A stretch of 64,000 nt of DNA from Phycisphaeraceae bacterium (GCA_019636615.1 JAHBXF010000002.1:1844056-1908055), one strand, 5' to 3'; counted from the stretch's first letter, positions 24,226-32,238 are shown. The notes: generated from the letters alone by a model not told the origin. Numbers and translations are program-made.

Positions 24226-26439
24226 TCAGCAGCCGCTCTCCCAGCGGACGAAGAAGAGTTCAACATCAGTGCCATCGATGCCGCCGTCGAGATTGACATC
24301 TGACTCTGAACTACCAGATTCCCACGCGGCGAAGAAATCTTCGATGTCCAATCCGTCGATGCCGCCATCGTTGTTGAAGTCGGCGAGAGATTGCACGTTG
24401 AGATTGGCGACGTTGGAAGGATAGCAGCCGCACGAATCGCAGATCAGGCAGTCATATTCGCCCCCGCCATCGCAGGAGACACCCGAGACAATGAGGGTGG
24501 GGCCGGTGACGTCGGTGAAGACGCCGCCACCCTGGCCTTCGGTCATCGGGATGAACTCGCCCGATTCATTCTTCTTGCGCCACTGATACGTAAGTTCACC
24601 ATTGGGTGATGTGGCCTGCACGCCGAGTTGGAAGAAGTCACCACCACGATAATCACCGCCAATGGGTTGCCGGGTGATCTCTATAGATGATGAGCCGAAG
24701 TAGAGGGAGCCAGGTTGACCGAATTGGATGGGCGAGATGCCGCCGAGAACGCGGATGTTAGAGATCGGGAGAGTGATGTTGCAGGAGTAGATGGCAACGC
24801 GCCCGCCTCCACCACCGCCACAGACCGAAACAGGGGTGGCGATCCCGCCGTTGGCGGAGACTGTGCCGGAGCCCGTCAGTGTCGTTGTGTTGATCCAGAC
24901 GCTGCCGCCGGCGGCGGGGGCGCTGTCACCGGCGCGATCCTGTCCGTTGCTGGCGACTACTCCGTTGACGGTCAACACGCCGCCCACCGTAAGGCGGACC
25001 ACGCCGCCACCTGCGCCGCCGCCCGCTGCGATGGACCTGTTGGTCCCGCCACTACCAAAGAGCGTCGGTTGGGTCACCGACCCATAGGTAGGCCCTGAGG
25101 CGCTGCCGGTGTGTGACGCCCCGCCACGGCCCGCATGGCTGCCGCCCCCGCGGCCGCAGCAGTTCCCGGTGTTGTTGTCCTGTCCGACGCCGGGCCCGGT
25201 GCCACCCGGATGACCTCGGCCCGACACATCGATCCGGCTCGTTGTATCAATCAGAACATCACCCATCGTCGTCAGGTTGACGCCGCTGGCAGCCAACTGG
25301 TCATGCGTCAACACCGCGCCACGCAGGATCTCCAGCGATGGAAGCGTGATTGGCGTTACCATCGACAGCACCGCCGCATCCGTGAGCGTCAGCGAGTTGA
25401 TCGCGCTCAGCCCACACCCCGTGACCGAAGCCCCCTGGACCACGGTCAGCGAATCCACCACCGTGAACTCCGTCGGCCATGGTGTTGTCGCGCCCACTGT
25501 GGTTGACCCGTTGGAGATCCGCATGCTCGGAGCCGAGGCCGAAGTCGCCTTCGTTACCACCGTCCCCGCGCCGCCGCGTTGCCAACCCGTGCCGCCAATC
25601 GCTGTCGTTGCGCCCGTGAACGATGAGGACCCGAAATACACCGCGATGCGTCCGCCGCCGCCACCGCCGCCATTACCATCGCTGCTGTTGCCACCGTTGG
25701 CCGTGATTGACCCCGCACCCGCGATCTGCGCGGCTTCAAGGTGCACGCTACCGCCAGAGCCACCCGCGCCTCCGACGGCTCCGTTAAAGGCATTCGCCGT
25801 GATGGTGCCCGACACAGTCAACACCCCGCCAACTGACAGACGAATGACCCCGCCTCCTTGACCGCCGGAATAGTTGAGGGAGATGCCCCCGCCCGAGCCG
25901 AACGCACTCGGCAGGAAAGACGAGCCGTAGGTTGATCCGCCCACGTTGGTCTGGCTTGAGCCGCCTCGGCCACCATGCCCTCCCCCGCTCCCCCATGCTG
26001 TTGTGGCACTCGTACCCGCCCCTGGCCCAGTCGAGTTTCCGCGCCCTCTCACATCGATCCGGCTTCCAGCCTGAATATTGACATCGCCCCCCGTCGGGTT
26101 CGCCTGCACGTTCAACCACATCCCGTTCACCACATCCGTCCCCGCACCGCCCGAGTAATCATATGAGAACATCGTACTGTGATTCACCACCGCGTTGTTC
26201 TCAAGCACCAGATTCCGAACCGTGTGCCGCCCATTCACCGTCAGTGTCGTGCCGCTCACTGTGATGTCCGCGGTTGCCAGGGGCACCGGGGCTCCACCCG
26301 CCGTCGGGGTGATGGTTGTTGCACCCGGGTTCAGCGTTTGCGGCAGGGTGATCAGGACGGGTTGGGCCCATGCATTGAACGCGAGGAGTGCGCCCAGCGA
26401 CGCAGCCAGCGTGCCAAGCGTCAGGTCTTTGATGCTCAT
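24226..26439 (-). CDS. Secreted glycine-rich dockerin-anchored surface protein
   Basis: A 737-residue exported protein. The signal peptide is roughly residues 1-26 (LGTLAASLGALLAFNAWA). The body has two long internal repeats (about 130-330 and 410-600) of Gly-rich, beta-helix-like sequence sharing 'SRIDVxGRG', 'STYGS...FGSGG', 'GGGVxRLxVGGVLTVxG' and 'GGGGGGRxAxY'. Next comes an Ig-like segment near residue 640 (LTYQWRKKN), then a Cys-containing linker (YDCLICDSCGCY). It ends in a two-repeat dockerin (DFNNDGGIDGLDIEDFFAAW and DVNLDGGIDGTDVELFFVRW) with terminal SGC. ATG 26439 has GGAAC upstream. Dockerin repeats bind Ca2+. The terminal Gly-Cys is the anchor feature shared with five other proteins here. 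Confidence 0.85.
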   Translation of the reverse strand: MSIKDLTLGTLAASLGALLAFNAWAQPVLITLPQTLNPGATTITPTAGGAPVPLATADITVSGTTLTVNGRHTVRNLVLENNAVVNHSTMFSYDYSGGAGTDVVNGMWLNVQANPTGGDVNIQAGSRIDVRGRGNSTGPGAGTSATTAWGSGGGHGGRGGSSQTNVGGSTYGSSFLPSAFGSGGGISLNYSGGQGGGVIRLSVGGVLTVSGTITANAFNGAVGGAGGSGGSVHLEAAQIAGAGSITANGGNSSDGNGGGGGGGRIAVYFGSSSFTGATTAIGGTGWQRGGAGTVVTKATSASAPSMRISNGSTTVGATTPWPTEFTVVDSLTVVQGASVTGCGLSAINSLTLTDAAVLSMVTPITLPSLEILRGAVLTHDQLAASGVNLTTMGDVLIDTTSRIDVSGRGHPGGTGPGVGQDNNTGNCCGRGGGSHAGRGGASHTGSASGPTYGSVTQPTLFGSGGTNRSIAAGGGAGGGVVRLTVGGVLTVNGVVASNGQDRAGDSAPAAGGSVWINTTTLTGSGTVSANGGIATPVSVCGGGGGGRVAIYSCNITLPISNIRVLGGISPIQFGQPGSLYFGSSSIEITRQPIGGDYRGGDFFQLGVQATSPNGELTYQWRKKNESGEFIPMTEGQGGGVFTDVTGPTLIVSGVSCDGGGEYDCLICDSCGCYPSNVANLNVQSLADFNNDGGIDGLDIEDFFAAWESGSSESDVNLDGGIDGTDVELFFVRWESGC

Positions 26440-26504
26440 TTTTGTTCCATTCAAGTTGTCGCTATCGTGGTCTGTGTGATGCACGTGCCCGTTGCGATTC
26501 TGAT

Positions 26505-26660
26505 TCAGCGCCCACCCTCCCAGCGGTGGAAGAAGAGTTCAACATCAGAGCCATCGTTGCCGCCGTCAAGTTGGAGACGTTGCCGCCAAGACAATCGCCG
26601 CCTGCCGCCTGTTGGGCGATATCTATAGATGAAGCGCCGAAGAAGCAGACGAAGCCGGTA
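26505..26660 (-). pseudogene. Decayed C-terminus of a second dockerin-anchored paralogue
   Basis: Upstream of the intact dockerin gene, the minus strand still encodes an FGASSIDIAQQAAGGDCLGG segment (compare FGSSSIEITRQPIGGDYRGG in the intact gene). After a deletion, in another frame, it encodes DGGNDGSDVELFFHRWEGGR followed by TGA at 26505, a recognisable second dockerin repeat ending in GR instead of GC. The frame change and lost middle show a degraded duplicate. Confidence 0.7.
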
Positions 26661-26688
26661 TCGGCGATCTGCACGAGTCTGATGAACG

Positions 26689-26863
26689 CGTTCCCGCGTT
26701 GGGCGAGCCGGCCAGTCGTGCGCACCCGCACCAGATCTCGGCCAGTGTGCTCTACGACGCCCTCACGCATCACCTCACCCGCGGCGTACACCGTCGAAAC
26801 GCCGCAGGTTTCCGGCGTGGGCATGTCACGAGCGAGCATCATGGGGGGCGCGGCCTCTGCCAC
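26689..26863 (-). pseudogene. Rhs cassette start fragment F1
   Basis: The minus strand encodes MMLARDMPTPETCG fused to VSTVYAAGEVMREGVVEHTGR. The first part matches the start of the intact Rhs cassette (MMLARDIPKPEE). The second matches its middle (PTVYAAGDVNRDGV). An intervening 140 or so residues are missing, so this is an internally deleted remnant. It runs out of frame into the decayed dockerin fragment. Confidence 0.65.
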
Positions 26864-27019
26864 ACGTTAGCCGGGGGTGGCAACGCGGTCAAACGGGCCG
26901 CACTTCTCGGACCTTGAGGCAACCAACCCCCCGGGCCTTGGGCGGGGCAGGGGGAGTGCCGCGCCGCTTCACCACTCGCGCGGCCTCACCCATCGCGCGA
27001 CCCGCCTCGCGCGAGTGAT

Positions 27020-27173
27020 CGGCCCTGATCTGTCGCTCTGCCACGAATGAGGATCATGGGAAGAGCGGAAGGAACCCGTTGCGCGTGACGGCGCGGGAGG
27101 TGCATCAGCACCGATCGCCGGAGGAGCCGGCGATCGGAGGCACGCATTCTCATTCTGTAACGTTCGGTGCCAC
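27020..27173. repeat. R repeat, copy R2
   Basis: Carries the hairpin CCGATCGCCGG-AGGAG-CCGGCGATCGG (11-bp perfect stem) and ends TAACGTTCGGTGCCAC, as R3 does. It lies at the right end of direct repeat A. Confidence 0.85.
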
Positions 27174-27183
27174 CCGCCGAATC

Positions 27184-27218
27184 TTGAGAGGGGAGACGAG
27201 GCCCCTCTCCCCTCTCAA
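27184..27218. repeat. 13-bp perfect inverted repeat
   Basis: TTGAGAGGGGAGA pairs with TCTCCCCTCTCAA around a 9-base loop. There is no T-run on either side, so it is not a standard terminator. It marks the point just after direct repeat A where the two copies stop matching. Confidence 0.8.
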
Positions 27219-27350
27219 ACTCACCCCTCTACCCCCCACGAGACGGATTCGTTCATGATCGAGGCGATGGCCGGTACAATCAACCGACTCTCATAGGACC
27301 TGGTACAGAAAGTGGGGGCAGGTCAGTGCGCACCGGGGCCCGGGTGTTCA

Positions 27351-27593
27351 CCACTGCACGCGCCGAAGACCGCGGTGCAGTGGCACGGGTTGTGTCGTGC
27401 CGGCTGACGTTTCGTGCAACTCGCCGCGAGCGGTTGATCGACTCTGATCTAACCCGCTGTAAAAGGATGGACATCTTGGATAGGATGGCATGAGATCATC
27501 GCACATGACGACGTGGAAGGCGTATCAGCACCGATCGCCGGAGGAACCGGCGATCGGTGGCACGTATTCTCAATCTCTAACGTTCGGTGCCAC
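27351..27593. repeat. R repeat, copy R3 with two extra hairpins
   Basis: The longest form. H1: CCACTGCAC with GTGCAGTGG (27351-27383). H2: GGCACG with CGTGCC (27382-27401). Then the shared segment TTTCGTGCAACTC and the R core from 27439. H3 is a 13-bp perfect stem, CACCGATCGCCGG with CCGGCGATCGGTG, around AGGAA (27529-27559). It ends at CGTTCGGTGCCAC. Confidence 0.85.
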
Positions 27594-27598
27594 CCCGC

Positions 27599-27773
27599 CG
27601 TTCCCGCGTTGGGCGAGCCGGCCACTCGTGCGCACCCGCACCAGATCTCGGCCAGTGTGCTCTACGACGCCCTCACGCATCACCTCACCCGCGGCGTACA
27701 CCGTCGAAACGCCGCAGGTTTCCGGCGTGGGCATGTCACGAGCGAGCATCATGGGGGGCGCGGCCTCTGCCAC
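27599..27773 (-). pseudogene. Rhs cassette start fragment F2
   Basis: Near-identical copy of F1: MMLARDMPTPETCG fused to VSTVYAAGEVMREGVV. It lies in direct repeat B and runs directly into R3 sequence without a toxin tip, so it is a remnant, not a functional gene. Confidence 0.65.
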
Positions 27774-27929
27774 ACGTTAGCCGGGGGTGGCAACGCGGTC
27801 AAACGGGCCGCACTTCTCGGACCTTGGGGCAACCAACCCCCCGGGCCTTGGGCGGGGCAGGGGGAGTGCCGCGCCGCTTCACCCCTCGCGCGGCCTCACC
27901 CATCGCGCGACCCGCCTCGCGCGAGTGAT

Positions 27930-28083
27930 CGGCTCTGATTTGTCGCTCTGCCACGAATGAGGATCATGGGAAGAGCGGAAGGAACCCGTTGCGCGTGACG
28001 GCGCGGGAGGTGCATCAGCACCGATCGCCGGAGGAGCCGGCGATCGGAGGCACGAATCTCACTCTGAAGCGATCGATGCCACC
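27930..28083. repeat. R repeat, copy R4
   Basis: Almost identical to R2 including the CCGATCGCCGG/CCGGCGATCGG hairpin. The last 20 bases diverge (gcgatcgatgccac instead of cgttcggtgccac). Confidence 0.8.
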
Positions 28084-28267
28084 CGCCGTTCCATGAACCT
28101 CCGGTGACCTTCCGCCGGACCAACTCGTCGGTCTCGGAGAGCACGCCCCCGTTGCGGTCGTACGCCACGCGGAAGTCGGTGTAGAAGGCCCCGCCTAGAC
28201 GCTCCCACCCGCTCACCGTCACCCGGCCGAAGGTCTCCGGCTCCTGGATGGCTCTGGCGAGTTTCAT
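28082..28267 (-). pseudogene. Rhs/YD-repeat start fragment F3
   Basis: The minus strand encodes MKLARAIQEPETFGRVTVSG and then YD-repeat-like sequence (FYTDFRVAYDRNGGVLSETDE) for about 62 residues before running into repeat R4. It shares 'LAR-I-PE-FGR-T' with the intact cassette start but continues differently, so it derives from another Rhs gene. Confidence 0.6.
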
Positions 28268-28354
28268 CGTGCTGCGGTCCTCACGGCAGGTTAGCAGGGG
28301 GTGAAGGTGGGGTCAATCCAATCCGCCGCGCGTGTCGTAGGCTCGGGTGTTCAG

Positions 28355-28578
28355 CACTGCACGCGCCGGAGACGGCTGTGCAGTGGCACGGGGAGTGTCG
28401 TGCCGGCTGACGTTTCGTGCAACTCATCACGAGCGGTTGATCGTCTGTGATCTACCCCACTGTAAAGGATGGAATCTTGGAAAGGATGAAAGACCATCGC
28501 ACATGACGACGTGGAAGGCGTATCAGCACCGATCTTCGGAGGGACCAGCGAATTCTCAACTTATAACGTTTGGTGCCA
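28355..28578. repeat. R repeat, copy R5 with H1 and H2
   Basis: Retains H1 (CACTGCAC with GTGCAGTG, 28355-28385) and H2 (GGCACG with CGTGCC, 28385-28404), like R3. The H3 hairpin has decayed (CACCGATCTTCGGAGGGACCAGCG). It ends AACGTTTGGTGCCAC. Confidence 0.8.
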
Positions 28579-28628
28579 CCCCGCCCGTGCCGCCTGACGT
28601 TTCGTGCAACCGATCACGAGCGATTGAT

Positions 28629-28783
28629 CGACTCTGATCTACCCAACTGCCATGGTTGGCAATCTGGGAAGGATGAGAGGAATACCAAAGCGCGTCACGT
28701 CGCGGAAGGTTTATTAGCAACGCTCGCCGGAGGAACCGGCGATTGTGGGCACGAATACTCACACTGACGCGATCGACGCCGCC
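28629..28783. repeat. R repeat, copy R6 (degenerate)
   Basis: Preceded by the TGACGTTTCGTGCAAC segment common to R3 and R5, with the CGACTCTGATCTACCC opening of the core. H3 is reduced to CGCCGG-AGGAA-CCGGCG. It lies directly beyond the stop of the 204-residue membrane protein that follows the Rhs cassette. Confidence 0.7.
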
Positions 28784-28812
28784 CTACAACCAGTCGTCAT
28801 GCGCAGCGACTG

Positions 28813-29427
28813 TCACTCTCGCTTAAATGTGCAGGCACCGGCCCCGCTGATCATCACGTCCACCGCTTCGCCGGTCTCCGCATCCGTCACATCACCGGGG
28901 TTAGTTATGCTTTTTACCGAGAACGCCAGCAAAGCCGGCGGGTTTTGTGACAGGCGTGGCTTGCTTTTCTCGCGTATACTTACCGAAGGTGCAAAAAGCC
29001 TGATGCTTATCGACTCCCTCGGCGCGACAGTAATTTCTAGAGGGTCGTGATCGTACTGCACTCGTATTATTTCGTTCGTCGGAATGGTGAGTGTCCATAC
29101 GCGGCCGTCCTCTGAAGTTAGATTCGATAGCATGGCAAATAATGCCGGAGAAGTGAAATGGACTGATGTGGCGAACCGCCGGTCGCTCTCGTTTACGACC
29201 ACTATTTCCACATGCAGGCCGCCGCCTCTTTCCGTCAGCCTCACCGACGAGATCGTCATTTGCACTGCGTCGTCCAGAGCCCGATTTTCTTCATGCCCAC
29301 GCATAAACTGATTAACACGGCTACTGAGGTCCGTCGCCGGACAGATTTTGTCGATCACGTGGAGCACATATAGTGCTGTGAGCACGGCCATCCAGAAGAC
29401 GATCCACAACTGGGCAAATGGTATCAA
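28813..29427 (-). CDS. Membrane-anchored protein downstream of the Rhs tip (candidate immunity protein)
   Basis: A 204-residue protein of no family I recognise. It starts at TTG with AGGAG 6 nt upstream, a good site that fixes the start. Residues 7-26 are a transmembrane helix (LWIVFWMAVLTALYVLHVI). The rest is polar and beta-rich (VQMTISSVRLTERGGGLHVEIVVV). It starts 55 bp after the Rhs stop in the same direction. The base composition of this gene and of the Rhs tip is visibly less GC-rich than the flanks. By the general layout of polymorphic toxin loci (core, variable tip, immunity gene), it is a candidate immunity protein. That is inference only. Confidence 0.7.
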   Translation of the reverse strand: MIPFAQLWIVFWMAVLTALYVLHVIDKICPATDLSSRVNQFMRGHEENRALDDAVQMTISSVRLTERGGGLHVEIVVVNESDRRFATSVHFTSPALFAMLSNLTSEDGRVWTLTIPTNEIIRVQYDHDPLEITVAPRESISIRLFAPSVSIREKSKPRLSQNPPALLAFSVKSITNPGDVTDAETGEAVDVMISGAGACTFKRE

Positions 29428-29482
29428 TGTCGGCTCCTAGATATCCATACAAGAGATCGTGCTAAAGGTCGTCGCTGGTGAC

Positions 29483-30820
29483 TTATCTTGGTCCCACTGC
29501 AGGCGCGACAGGCGGAATATAGGTTGGATACGTTGGAACAGTATTTCGCACACGTCCTGGGATTGTGGAACAGAGAGCGCCACCGAGTCGACAACCATCG
29601 ATGAAACCCCAATTTGGCAGCATTTCTACCCAACACCCATGCACACACCCATAATCTGCCCACGGACTATCCCGCCACTCGAAACGGTACATTGGTCCTC
29701 TTTGTCCATCGAAGGAGAAACGCTTCTTTAATTTTTTGCGTTGTATCCTGGTGCAGACCAACTCCTCAAGAAACGGGTAGCGGCAACACTCCTCAAGTTC
29801 GATTGTTCTATAAACGAGGGCAGTGTGTTGACCAGGCAAGGAAGGGTATCTTCCTATTATCCATGTAGGATATAACTCATACTCGACATCCACCCATTTG
29901 TATGAACATAGATAAGAAACCAACCCACTCGGATCCACCGCCACCACCGCCCTACTTCCCACATACTCGTACACACTCATCCCATCGACGTACCCCAGCG
30001 GGTCTCTGCGGTTCCACCTTCCCATCTCGCTGACCAGCACGCGGTGGCGCACGTGCCACTGCTGTGTCGCCGGGTCGTACTCGTACCCCGCGTAGCCGCG
30101 CCGGTTGTGTAGCCTGCTGACGCTCCCGCGGCCATGGTTGGTCCACAACAACCAGTCGGCATGCCCTTGCACCAGGGCGCGGTCTGCGCTGTCTACCACG
30201 CCGTCGCGGTTGACATCAAGATCCACCGCCAGCGCGCCCACGCCGTAGTCGTTGTAATCGTCCCAGTCCTGCGGGTCGTACCCATCGCACACGCCGTCGC
30301 GGTTGACATCCCCCGCAGCGTACACCGTCGGCACACCGTAGGCCGAGTAGCGGATGTACTCGAAGGGGGTGCCGTCGGGCTCGATCAGCGCCACCACATC
30401 GTGCCGCCAGTTCTGCAGGTAGTAGTGCCGCGTCTCCAGCGTGCCGTCCGCGGCGTTGGTCCAGCCTTCAGGATCATCCGAATCGCGCAGGATCACGCTG
30501 TCGATGTAACTGCTGCCGCCGAACCCCCCCACGCCCGCGTTGTGGTGGATGAACCGCTCTTTGGGGTGCGCATCGCTCCCGCGGTAGGTCGCCACAACCC
30601 GCCATCGGTCGTCATAGACGAACCAGTACCAGGGGTCGCTGCCATCGACGGTGCTGTCGAAGTTGGTGTCAGAGCGCCAGCCGATGCGGTGCCCCAGGCC
30701 GTTGTAGCGGTACTCGGAGACCGTGGCGGGAGAACCGCCGCGCGTCTTCACCGTTGTCAAGCGGCCGAAGGCGTCCGGCTTGGGCTCTTCCGGCTTGGGG
30801 ATGTCTCGTGCGAGCATCAT
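29483..30820 (-). CDS. Rhs-repeat C-terminal cassette with variable Cys-rich tip
   Basis: 445 residues. It contains YD-repeat/Rhs core sequence: RYNGLGHRIGW, WYWFVYDDRWRVVATY, ETRHYYLQNWRHDVVALIEPDG, FEYIRYSAYGVPTVYAAGD and the closing RGYAGYEYDPAT...GRWNRRDPLGYVDGMSVYEYVGSRAVVAVDPSGL. Two Ca-binding dockerin-like motifs (DVNRDGVCDGYD, DVNRDGVVDSAD) are inserted in the middle. After DPSGL comes a unique tip of about 145 residues with some nine cysteines, encoded in AT-richer DNA and not recognised. Full Rhs proteins exceed 1000 residues. This is a detached C-terminal cassette with no signal peptide and no clear ribosome-binding site, so it may be a silent donor cassette. Confidence 0.75.
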   Translation of the reverse strand: MMLARDIPKPEEPKPDAFGRLTTVKTRGGSPATVSEYRYNGLGHRIGWRSDTNFDSTVDGSDPWYWFVYDDRWRVVATYRGSDAHPKERFIHHNAGVGGFGGSSYIDSVILRDSDDPEGWTNAADGTLETRHYYLQNWRHDVVALIEPDGTPFEYIRYSAYGVPTVYAAGDVNRDGVCDGYDPQDWDDYNDYGVGALAVDLDVNRDGVVDSADRALVQGHADWLLWTNHGRGSVSRLHNRRGYAGYEYDPATQQWHVRHRVLVSEMGRWNRRDPLGYVDGMSVYEYVGSRAVVAVDPSGLVSYLCSYKWVDVEYELYPTWIIGRYPSLPGQHTALVYRTIELEECCRYPFLEELVCTRIQRKKLKKRFSFDGQRGPMYRFEWRDSPWADYGCVHGCWVEMLPNWGFIDGCRLGGALCSTIPGRVRNTVPTYPTYIPPVAPAVGPR

Positions 30821-30926
30821 GGGGGGGCGCGGCCTCTTTCACACGTTAGCCGGGGGTGGCAACGCGGTCAAACGGGCCGCACTTCTCGGGCCTTGGGCAT
30901 GTACCCCCCGTGTCTTGGGTAGGGCA
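30802..30926. repeat. Partial third copy (C) of the Rhs leader segment
   Basis: About 125 bp matching direct repeats A and B around the cassette start and its GC-rich upstream leader (CGAGCATCATGGGG, ACACGTTAGCCGGGGGTGGCAACGCGGTCAAACG). It has one extra C in the C-run next to the ATG, which changes the upstream frame relative to A and B. Confidence 0.85.
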
Positions 30927-31247
30927 TTGGGTCAGACATCTCGGCCAATCTTTGAGGGCATTGAGATCACAACGCCGGGTCACCCATCGCATCGAACCCG
31001 GCAGAGCCGACTTTCATGGTGCGCCATCCCACATCCCCACACCCCCACACCCCCACACCCTCATGCCCCCATGCCCCCTCCCCCCCACGCCCGATATCTC
31101 CCCCGCGACCCTGCGCCTCCCTCCCAATCAACTCTTCACACCGTATATCGAACTCCCGCCCTTGCCCAAAGCACGCTCGTGGTGAACAATGAGTCAGGAG
31201 AAGGGGTTTCCTTTCGTTCACCCCCTTGTTTCCGGAGAGACCCACCC
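30927..31247 (+). other. Intergenic, C-rich low-complexity stretch
   Basis: Contains a run of imperfect CCCCACA/CCCCCAT units (31030-31090) and no coding-like frame. The promoter of the following gene is expected here but is not obvious. Confidence 0.4.
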
Positions 31248-32162
31248 ATGCAACCCGGCTTTGTTCGCGCCGTTTCCCTCGCGGCCGCTGTCTCCTGCTC
31301 GGCGCTCAGTGCCCACGCGGGCGTAATCGGCAACTTCAACCTTGCCCTCACCGGCTCGCTCACCAGCACCTCCGAGGTTGAAGGCCGCGCCTTCATCGGC
31401 GGCAACCTTCAGGGGAGCGCCTCGAACTACGGCACGATGCTCTTCCCGCGCCCGGCCTTCCTGGGCACCGATGTTCTCGTCGTCGGCGGCAACATCACCG
31501 CCACGGGCGTGAACGTTGAGGCCGGCAACCTGCGTCTGGGCGGCATCCGCACCGGCTTTGCCAACTTCAACGGCGGCGGCTCGCAGATCAACGACCCCAC
31601 GGTCGCCGCGATGGTCCCCACCGTCGCCGCGGAACTCGCCTCCACCTCCGCTTTCCTCGCGGGCCTTGCCCCCAACAGCAGCGTGCAACTGCCCATGGGC
31701 CAGCCCGGCCCGGCGATTTTCAACGCCGCGCCCTCGGGGCCAGACAACATCGCCGTCTTCAGCATCAGCGCGGCCTCGCTCTTTGGCAACGGCCTGGTGC
31801 AGCAGATCGAACTCAACGCCAACGGCGCATCATCCATCATCGTCAATGTGACGGGCGCCTCGGTGCTGCACAACGGCGGCAACTTCGTCGGCGGCTGGAC
31901 AAGCCAGTTCGCCCGCGCTCATGCCATGTGGAACTTCGTCGAAGCCACCTCCATCACCGTTGACCGCGCTTTCTACGGCGCAATGCTCGCCCCCGGCGCG
32001 GCCATCACCAACAGCACCGTCATCGAGGGGTCGGTCTTCGCCTCGTCGATGATCCAGAACGGCGAAGTGCACCTGCCCAACTACCAGGGCTTCATCCCCG
32101 CCCCCGGCGCGGCTGTCACCCTTGCGGCCGGCCTCCTGGCCTTCCGTCGCCGGCGCGCCTGA
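31248..32162 (+). CDS. Choice-of-anchor A family exported protein with PEP-CTERM-like tail
   Basis: 304 residues. Signal peptide at about 1-24 (AVSLAAAVSCSALSAHA). The start IGNFNLALTGSLTSTSEVEGRAFIGGNLQG is the signature of the choice-of-anchor A domain, a bacterial surface module. It ends in PAPGAAVTLAAGLLAFRRRRA: a Pro-Gly turn, a short hydrophobic helix and a basic tail, the arrangement of PEP-CTERM/exosortase sorting signals, though shorter than usual. GGAGAG precedes ATG 31248. A strong hairpin follows. Confidence 0.88.
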   Translation: MQPGFVRAVSLAAAVSCSALSAHAGVIGNFNLALTGSLTSTSEVEGRAFIGGNLQGSASNYGTMLFPRPAFLGTDVLVVGGNITATGVNVEAGNLRLGGIRTGFANFNGGGSQINDPTVAAMVPTVAAELASTSAFLAGLAPNSSVQLPMGQPGPAIFNAAPSGPDNIAVFSISAASLFGNGLVQQIELNANGASSIIVNVTGASVLHNGGNFVGGWTSQFARAHAMWNFVEATSITVDRAFYGAMLAPGAAITNSTVIEGSVFASSMIQNGEVHLPNYQGFIPAPGAAVTLAAGLLAFRRRRA

Positions 32163-32199
32163 GCCAGCACCTTTTTCGGCTCCCCACCGCACGCTTCTT

Positions 32200-32238
32200 G
32201 CACGCCCGAGCCTTCATACGCTCGGGCGTGCTTACTTT
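32200..32238 (+). terminator. Strong hairpin after choice-of-anchor A gene
   Basis: GCACGCCCGAGC pairs with GCTCGGGCGTGC around an 8-base loop (12 bp), followed by TTACTTTG. The T-run is poor but position and stability fit a terminator. It overlaps the possible 5' end of the next small gene. Confidence 0.6.

Larger units (their letters stand above)
26689..27179. repeat. Direct repeat A (about 490 bp), partner of 27599-28088
   Basis: Nearly identical base for base to 27599-28088, offset by 910 bp with only scattered substitutions and a net single-base indel. The unit contains the Rhs start fragment, a GC-rich segment, one 17-bp unit and an R repeat (R2). Confidence 0.92.
27599..28088. repeat. 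Direct repeat B (about 490 bp)
   Basis: Second copy of the block at 26689-27179, joined on its left to R3 and on its right to a different Rhs fragment (F3). The sharp boundaries suggest unequal recombination or duplication of a module. Confidence 0.92.

Noticed and set aside
26462..26863. A 133-codon minus-strand open frame as one gene.
   Set aside because: It joins an Rhs fragment to a frameshifted dockerin remnant, so it is a chance fusion of two pseudogenes.
27184..27218. The 13-bp inverted repeat as a terminator.
   Set aside because: There is no T-run on either side and no intact gene ends next to it.
24061..28783. R repeats as a CRISPR array.
   Set aside because: Units are about 150 bp, diverged, irregularly spaced and separated by gene fragments; there are no uniform spacers and no cas genes.
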